Source: UBA1926 sp036732005
GTDB lineage: Bacteria; Planctomycetota; Phycisphaerae; Phycisphaerales; UBA1924
Reading direction: 5' to 3'
Length of the DNA stretch: 64,000 nucleotides
NCBI GenBank assembly: GCA_036732005.1
Contig: DAINDF010000001.1
Span: 496,001 to 560,000, forward strand
Numbering within the stretch: position 1 is the first letter of the stretch; each line of letters begins with the position of its first letter. The notes below the pieces were generated by a model, which saw only the letters and a list, made by a program, of their open reading frames with translations, had not been told where the DNA came from and made no database searches. Made by a program: the position numbers and the translations under genes. Positions 60,604-64,000 of this stretch are shown here, piece by piece.

Positions 60604-61381
60604 TGCCTCGATCACGGCCGAGGACGGGACACCTCGGGTCGACGCTTTAGGCCACGCCGAGAGCGCAATCGGGAACCGGCACACCTTCACGGGGAGGCTG
60701 CTGGACCGGGAGTTGACACTGGATGACGGGATCCAGGCGCTGCAGTATCGGCACCGGTACATGGCGACAGGGACCGGGAAGTTCTTCCAGAGAGATCCGA
60801 GACAATACTTCGCAAGTTTGAATCTATATGGTTATGTTAATGACCGACCGCTTGCCCTAGCAGATCCGTTCGGAGAGTATCCAACGATACCTCTCACTCC
60901 CATGATTGATCCAGTGCACTGGGACGACATGCATGAAGACTGGATACTAATTCCCGCTACAATAGTGCTAGAGCCTCTAGACATCTGCCTCACCACTGTC
61001 GAGATTATCAAGGATCCGACGAACCCGTTCAGTTACTGTGGGCTAATTCCGGGCGTACCCGGCAAGGCCAAGAAGCCGTTCGAGTGGATTTGCAGCAAGA
61101 TCAAGCTGCCTTGGCGGCGACAGCCGAGCACTTCGACACCGTCTGGACCAAAAAAGAGCCCGAACTTTGTTCCCCCGACTAACCCACCGTCCCTCCCGCC
61201 GACGGAAATACCTCCTGGCTGGAGGATCAGGGAAATGCCACCTGCTCCGGGCTATCCGGACGGCTATTGGAAACTGGAGAAGCCACTCCCGGATGGTTTC
61301 TGGCAACCGATAGACCCGAGTACAATGAAACCAGGTGGAAGACCGCAAACGCATGTACCGTTTCCGCCAGGACACAAATGA
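60278..61381 (+). CDS. RHS-repeat core fragment with Pro-rich tip (copy B)
   Basis: It is 367 residues from GTG 60278; the frame is open only back to 60131, where a TAG stop lies just before the repeat begins. The core ends at GKFFQRDP...LNLYGYVNDRPLALADPFG. The tip (about 165 residues) is AT-richer with a Lys/Pro-rich middle and a C-terminal DGYWKLEKPLPDGFWQPIDP, then GGRPQTHVPFPPGHK. A His and Pro-rich end of this kind is seen in several polymorphic-toxin tips; the family is not assigned. A candidate immunity gene follows. Confidence 0.75.
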   Translation: MAALLDTDGNGGFDETTHFVYAGQAAWQLVEEYPSAVPTWSSVQGEEDHDTTVERSYAYGNYIDEVLTMRDHGSGEDFFYHQDDLFSVYAMTDEDGVVVERYEYGDYGHASITAEDGTPRVDALGHAESAIGNRHTFTGRLLDRELTLDDGIQALQYRHRYMATGTGKFFQRDPRQYFASLNLYGYVNDRPLALADPFGEYPTIPLTPMIDPVHWDDMHEDWILIPATIVLEPLDICLTTVEIIKDPTNPFSYCGLIPGVPGKAKKPFEWICSKIKLPWRRQPSTSTPSGPKKSPNFVPPTNPPSLPPTEIPPGWRIREMPPAPGYPDGYWKLEKPLPDGFWQPIDPSTMKPGGRPQTHVPFPPGHK

Positions 61382-61415
61382 CCACAACCACCATATAACG
61401 TCGACTTTGCACAAC

Positions 61416-61796
61416 ATGGACACATACTACAATTGCATTCCAGAGCCCTTTGCGAGCGACCTGATCGAGTCCTCGGTGGAGGCGGTATTATTTACAAGGA
61501 ATACAGCTGGACTGTCGCTCGAGAAGAATGGGATTGTTTATAACATAACAATTCTCGGCACAATTCGCGTGGTAGAAGATGGCTACGGTGGCGACCGGAG
61601 CTTCCGAGTCGATTCAGGGGAAGGGAGTCTACAGTTACTTGGAATTCTCGGCTGCTCACTGAAGAGCATTCAGCAACAAGACGACGCCGTTTATTTAGGG
61701 TTCTGGGGATTGCATAGCATAGAGGTGATCATCGTGCATGATCTGTACTATGAATCATTTAGTATCAGTCGGCAACAGTTGCCCAAGGAACTTTAG
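61416..61796 (+). CDS. Candidate immunity protein for tip B
   Basis: This is a 126-residue acidic, probably cytosolic protein starting MDTYYNCIPEP; an upstream ATG at 61335 lies inside the RHS B gene. GIVYNITILGTIRVVEDG and LGFWGLHSIEVIIVHDLYYE suggest a mixed alpha/beta fold. No family was recognised. AT-rich, and in the position of an immunity gene. Confidence 0.6.
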   Translation: MDTYYNCIPEPFASDLIESSVEAVLFTRNTAGLSLEKNGIVYNITILGTIRVVEDGYGGDRSFRVDSGEGSLQLLGILGCSLKSIQQQDDAVYLGFWGLHSIEVIIVHDLYYESFSISRQQLPKEL

Positions 61797-62913
61797 ATGG
61801 CGTGGTTCCAAGATCTTCTCGGCGCCACCAAGATCGGCCTTGCGATTTCGGTGCTCCCCCTCCGCCCGGAAGTCGCACGTCTACGGCAACTCCATCGACG
61901 AGGTCCTGACCATGCGCGACCACGGCTCGGGCGAGGACTTCTTCTACCACCAGGACGACCTGTTCAGCGTCTACGCGATGACGGACGAGGACGGCGTGGT
62001 GGTCGAACGCTACGAGTACGGCGACTACGGGCAGGTCTCGATCACGGCCGAGGACGGGACGCCGCGGGCGGCCAGTTCCTACGGCAACCGGCACACCTTC
62101 ACCGGGCGGCTGCTCTGCGACGAGCTGACGCTGGATGACGGGGGGCAGGTGCTGGAGTACCGGCATCGGTACATGATGACGGGGAGCGGGAGGTTTGTGC
62201 AGAGAGATCCGGCGGCTGAAAGTACGATCGTTCGTCCTGGTGCAGCAATTGCAGCATCGCTAAATGCTGGTCAACAACTTCAGCGGCACTCGTCGCGGCA
62301 GAGATACCCTTCGTTTGGTGGATGTCCAGGCGGAAACTGCGGATCTAATTCGTTTGTTTTCACCTCAACAGGCGGAACATTTCCCAATCCGCTTCCAAGG
62401 GCAGACGCTGGATACCCATCGTATGTTGACATAGTAAATCTGTATAATTATGTCCATTCCAATCCCCATAAGTTCGCTGACCCAAGCGGCCAAGTGCCCG
62501 CAGCGCTCATTGGGTGTCTTGGGGGTGGGGCGTTGAGTGGTGGAGCGCGAGGCCTATCGTGTTGGTTGAGCAGCGAAGCGAATTGTGCTCGTAAGGCCGC
62601 TTGCGCGGCGGCCGCGGGCTGTATAGCCGGCGGGATTGCAGCTCAGTTCCCCAGCACAGTCGGCGCGTGCATTGGGTCCGTCTTGGGTTCGGTGGCCGAG
62701 ACTTTATGTAATGCGGCGTTCGGAGACCCAGTAGATGCATGTGCTGTGATGGAAGCAGTCTTGGCGTCTGCCATCGGATGCATAGGTGGAGCTCTGCCGG
62801 CAGACAACATCGAGGATTCGATCCGCGGTGCCCTTATCGGAGCGTTTCCTGGCTTATTAGGCGGATGCCCGGGCAAGCTCGACGATGCTATGGGCGATCC
62901 ATTTTGCCCATGA
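61738..62913 (+). CDS. RHS-repeat core fragment with Gly/Ala/Cys-rich hydrophobic tip (copy C)
   Basis: The frame runs from ATG 61738, overlapping the preceding gene; ATG 61912 is the first in the RHS core. The first 50 or so residues are not RHS-like. The core (EVLTMRDHGSGEDFF to MTGSGRFVQRDP) ends at LYNYVHSNPHKFADPSG. The tip is rich in Gly, Ala and Cys with hydrophobic stretches (AACAAAAGCIAGGIAAQF, VLASAIGCIGGALP), so it may insert in membranes. The toxin role is inferred. Its stop overlaps the next gene as ATGA. Confidence 0.7.
   Translation: MICTMNHLVSVGNSCPRNFRWRGSKIFSAPPRSALRFRCSPSARKSHVYGNSIDEVLTMRDHGSGEDFFYHQDDLFSVYAMTDEDGVVVERYEYGDYGQVSITAEDGTPRAASSYGNRHTFTGRLLCDELTLDDGGQVLEYRHRYMMTGSGRFVQRDPAAESTIVRPGAAIAASLNAGQQLQRHSSRQRYPSFGGCPGGNCGSNSFVFTSTGGTFPNPLPRADAGYPSYVDIVNLYNYVHSNPHKFADPSGQVPAALIGCLGGGALSGGARGLSCWLSSEANCARKAACAAAAGCIAGGIAAQFPSTVGACIGSVLGSVAETLCNAAFGDPVDACAVMEAVLASAIGCIGGALPADNIEDSIRGALIGAFPGLLGGCPGKLDDAMGDPFCP
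61885..62147 (+). repeat. RHS-core repeat, copy C
   Basis: It is only the distal core. From 61912 it equals copy A 58706-58941 by eye, but just before that the sequence differs (TCCATCGACGAGGTCCTGACC against TACATAGATGAAGTGCTCACG in copies A and B), so the upstream part came from another RHS gene. Confidence 0.85.
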
Positions 62914-63215
62914 TCTGGTTGAGCACCATCTTCATCGGATCACTTTTCGGCGTGTGCGTTGTAGCAAAGCTGTCTGGGAGATCGTTGGGCAGTTCGCTAT
63001 CGCAGACGCTCAAGTCTAGGTTATTTATCTGGTCTCTGGTTGCTTCGGCGGTAGCGGCATCACTGGTTGTCGTGGTCGATGTCGAAGCGTCTAGAGTATC
63101 ACCCACTGCAACGCGAGTAGCTGCGGCTGCTCTTTTTCCCCTTTTCTTTGGCGTTTCAATCCCGCTGTTGACTTCCAACGTAGCTGCTAAGCGTCCTAGG
63201 GAGCATGAGCGGTAG
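62910..63215 (+). CDS. Small membrane protein, candidate partner or immunity of tip C
   Basis: This is a 101-residue protein with three hydrophobic segments (IWLSTIFIGSLFGVCVVA, LFIWSLVASAVAASLVVVV, VAAAALFPLFFGVSIPLL) and a charged tail. ATG overlaps the RHS C stop. A membrane immunity protein would suit a membrane-acting tip; that is inference. Confidence 0.6.
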   Translation: MIWLSTIFIGSLFGVCVVAKLSGRSLGSSLSQTLKSRLFIWSLVASAVAASLVVVVDVEASRVSPTATRVAAAALFPLFFGVSIPLLTSNVAAKRPREHER

Positions 63216-63292
63216 ACTCTCATTCTGGATTCCGGCAAGAAGATCCAATGCAGCACAAGCAAGTCGAGGAAATATTTGTGGGTCATGACTAG

Positions 63293-63664
63293 CTGAGCGG
63301 GTTCGGCAGCCACCCGCGCCCGGCTGATTTCTCGGGCGACTATGTCGTCGACCTCACCGACCTTAACCAGTGGGTCGCCGCATTCACCAGCAGCAACATG
63401 GCCGCCGACTTCAACGGCGACGGCATCCTCGACGCCGCCGACCAGACCGCCTTCGTCAACGCCTTCAGCAGCAGCCAGGGCACCTTATACAACGCGAGCT
63501 TCTCCTACGACGAACGCGACCAGCTCGTCGGCTTCGTCGCCTTCGAGGGAACCCAGAAGCTCAAGGCGAGCACCTACCGCTACGACTGCTTCAACCGCCG
63601 CGTGGCCGCGCTGCTCGACACCGACGGCAACGGCGGCTTTGACGAGACGACCCACTTCGTCTGA
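63293..63664 (+). pseudogene. RHS fragment with dockerin-like leader (copy D)
   Basis: The frame starts after a TAG at 63290 with no start codon before ATG 63398. It begins DFSGDYVVDLTDLNQWVAAF and continues DFNGDGILDAADQTAFVNAF, two dockerin-type Ca-binding repeats of the kind that precede planctomycete surface proteins. It runs into the RHS core and ends at TGA (63662) exactly where the other copies read TAC; the following bases (GGGCGGGCGGCGTGG) still resemble the other copies for a few codons. It looks like a degraded full-length ancestor's 5' part. Confidence 0.8.
63444..63661 (+). repeat. RHS-core repeat, copy D
   Basis: It matches copy A at an offset of 5100 bases with a few substitutions (for example TTATAC for TTCTAC, and GTC for GCC). 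Confidence 0.85.
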
Positions 63665-63715
63665 GTCGGGCGGGCGGCGTGGTCCCGAGCACTGTCATGA
63701 TCTAGAACTCGAACA

Positions 63716-64000
63716 TCACCGCTCCTGGGTCGGGACCACCGCGATCGACTCGATCAAGGGGTGCTGGTCGCTCTCGTCGAACTGCGTGGTGGACTCGGCC
63801 AGCTCCATGGCGGTGTGGGCGGCCAGGGCCTCGAACACAGACTTGAGGCGCCGACCCCGGATCGCCACGGCGTACGACACAAAATCGAGGTCGATCCCGT
63901 CGTTGGGAGACATGCGGACCGCGCTCAGGTACGCGTAGGTCAGGGCCGTCAGCCGCCCGTCCCGGAACCGCAGGGTGAGCGCCGGCGTGTAGGCCTCGCC
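63716..64000 (-). CDS. Unidentified protein, 5' end outside window
   Basis: The minus-strand frame is open from 64000 to the stop at 63716, giving at least 94 residues (GEAYTPALTLRFRDGRLTALTYAYLSAV near the window edge, then FEALAAHTAMELAE). High GC and codon use match the chromosomal genes rather than the RHS tips, so it marks the end of the RHS array. No family was recognised. Confidence 0.55.
   Translation of the reverse strand, partial: GEAYTPALTLRFRDGRLTALTYAYLSAVRMSPNDGIDLDFVSYAVAIRGRRLKSVFEALAAHTAMELAESTTQFDESDQHPLIESIAVVPTQER

Noticed and set aside
58199..63700. Possible transposon or integron around the RHS array
   Set aside because: No transposase, integrase, terminal inverted repeats or attC-like sites were seen; repeats are coding RHS cores.
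1..64000. tRNA genes and CRISPR arrays
   Set aside because: No cloverleaf with CCA-proximal TTCGA-type arm stood out in intergenic gaps, and no short evenly spaced repeats were seen; a covariance search would settle the tRNA question.

Overview
This window looks like a chromosomal segment from a planctomycete, most likely of the class Phycisphaerae. I infer this from the high GC, the many short stop/start overlaps (ATGA/GTGA), the zinc-ribbon membrane protein, the vWA-ExbB-ExbD-TPR operon, the dockerin-like Asp repeats in front of RHS sequence, and the C30-type carotenoid gene set. The assignment rests on gene content only. No rRNA, tRNA, CRISPR array, transposase or phage gene was seen.

Layout. 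1-861: end of a multihaem cytochrome c. 870-7262: HIT-like protein and MoxR ATPase (minus), zinc-ribbon membrane protein, zincin and SppA protease (plus), then pyrH-frr (minus). 7488-17516: a tightly coupled eight-gene plus-strand operon (vWA protein, secreted protein, ExbB/TolQ, two ExbD proteins, three large export or helical-repeat proteins). 17683-23824: tRNA-binding protein, aminotransferase, rpsO, pnp, a cold-shock protein with a long leader, and a soluble-type histidine kinase. 23828-31238 (minus): a cassette of carbamoyltransferase, SxtJ-like and DUF5989-like membrane proteins and a TPR/SGNH protein, with a CcmC-like haem handling protein upstream and a TPR-YggX fusion downstream.

31390-40065 is the most striking region. 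A hexahaem cytochrome diverges from a six-gene plus-strand operon that begins with a textbook sigma-54 promoter. The operon encodes a secreted 205-residue tetrahaem cytochrome resembling OmcE-type nanowire subunits, two NHL beta-propeller lipoproteins, a pentahaem lipoprotein, a 675-residue outer-membrane beta-barrel and a 12-haem cytochrome. Together they look like an extracellular electron-transfer conduit, possibly with a polymerising cytochrome.

40110-42502: YgfZ-like and M42 peptidase genes. 42620-50794: a staphyloxanthin-like carotenoid cluster (two CrtI/CrtN/CrtP desaturases, aldehyde dehydrogenase, squalene/phytoene synthase family enzyme, acyltransferase) that contains a glycosyltransferase fused to type 1 isopentenyl-diphosphate isomerase. 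50782-58198 (minus): the complete operon argR-argF'-argG-argE-argA/B-argC-argH, the N-acetylcitrulline form of arginine synthesis known from Xanthomonas, driven by a promoter that overlaps ARG-box-like palindromes and may give a leaderless argR message.

58205-63664: an array of four partial RHS-core copies. Three carry unrelated, AT-richer C-terminal tips, each followed by a small candidate immunity or partner gene. The fourth keeps a dockerin-like leader but stops prematurely. The window ends inside an unidentified minus-strand gene.
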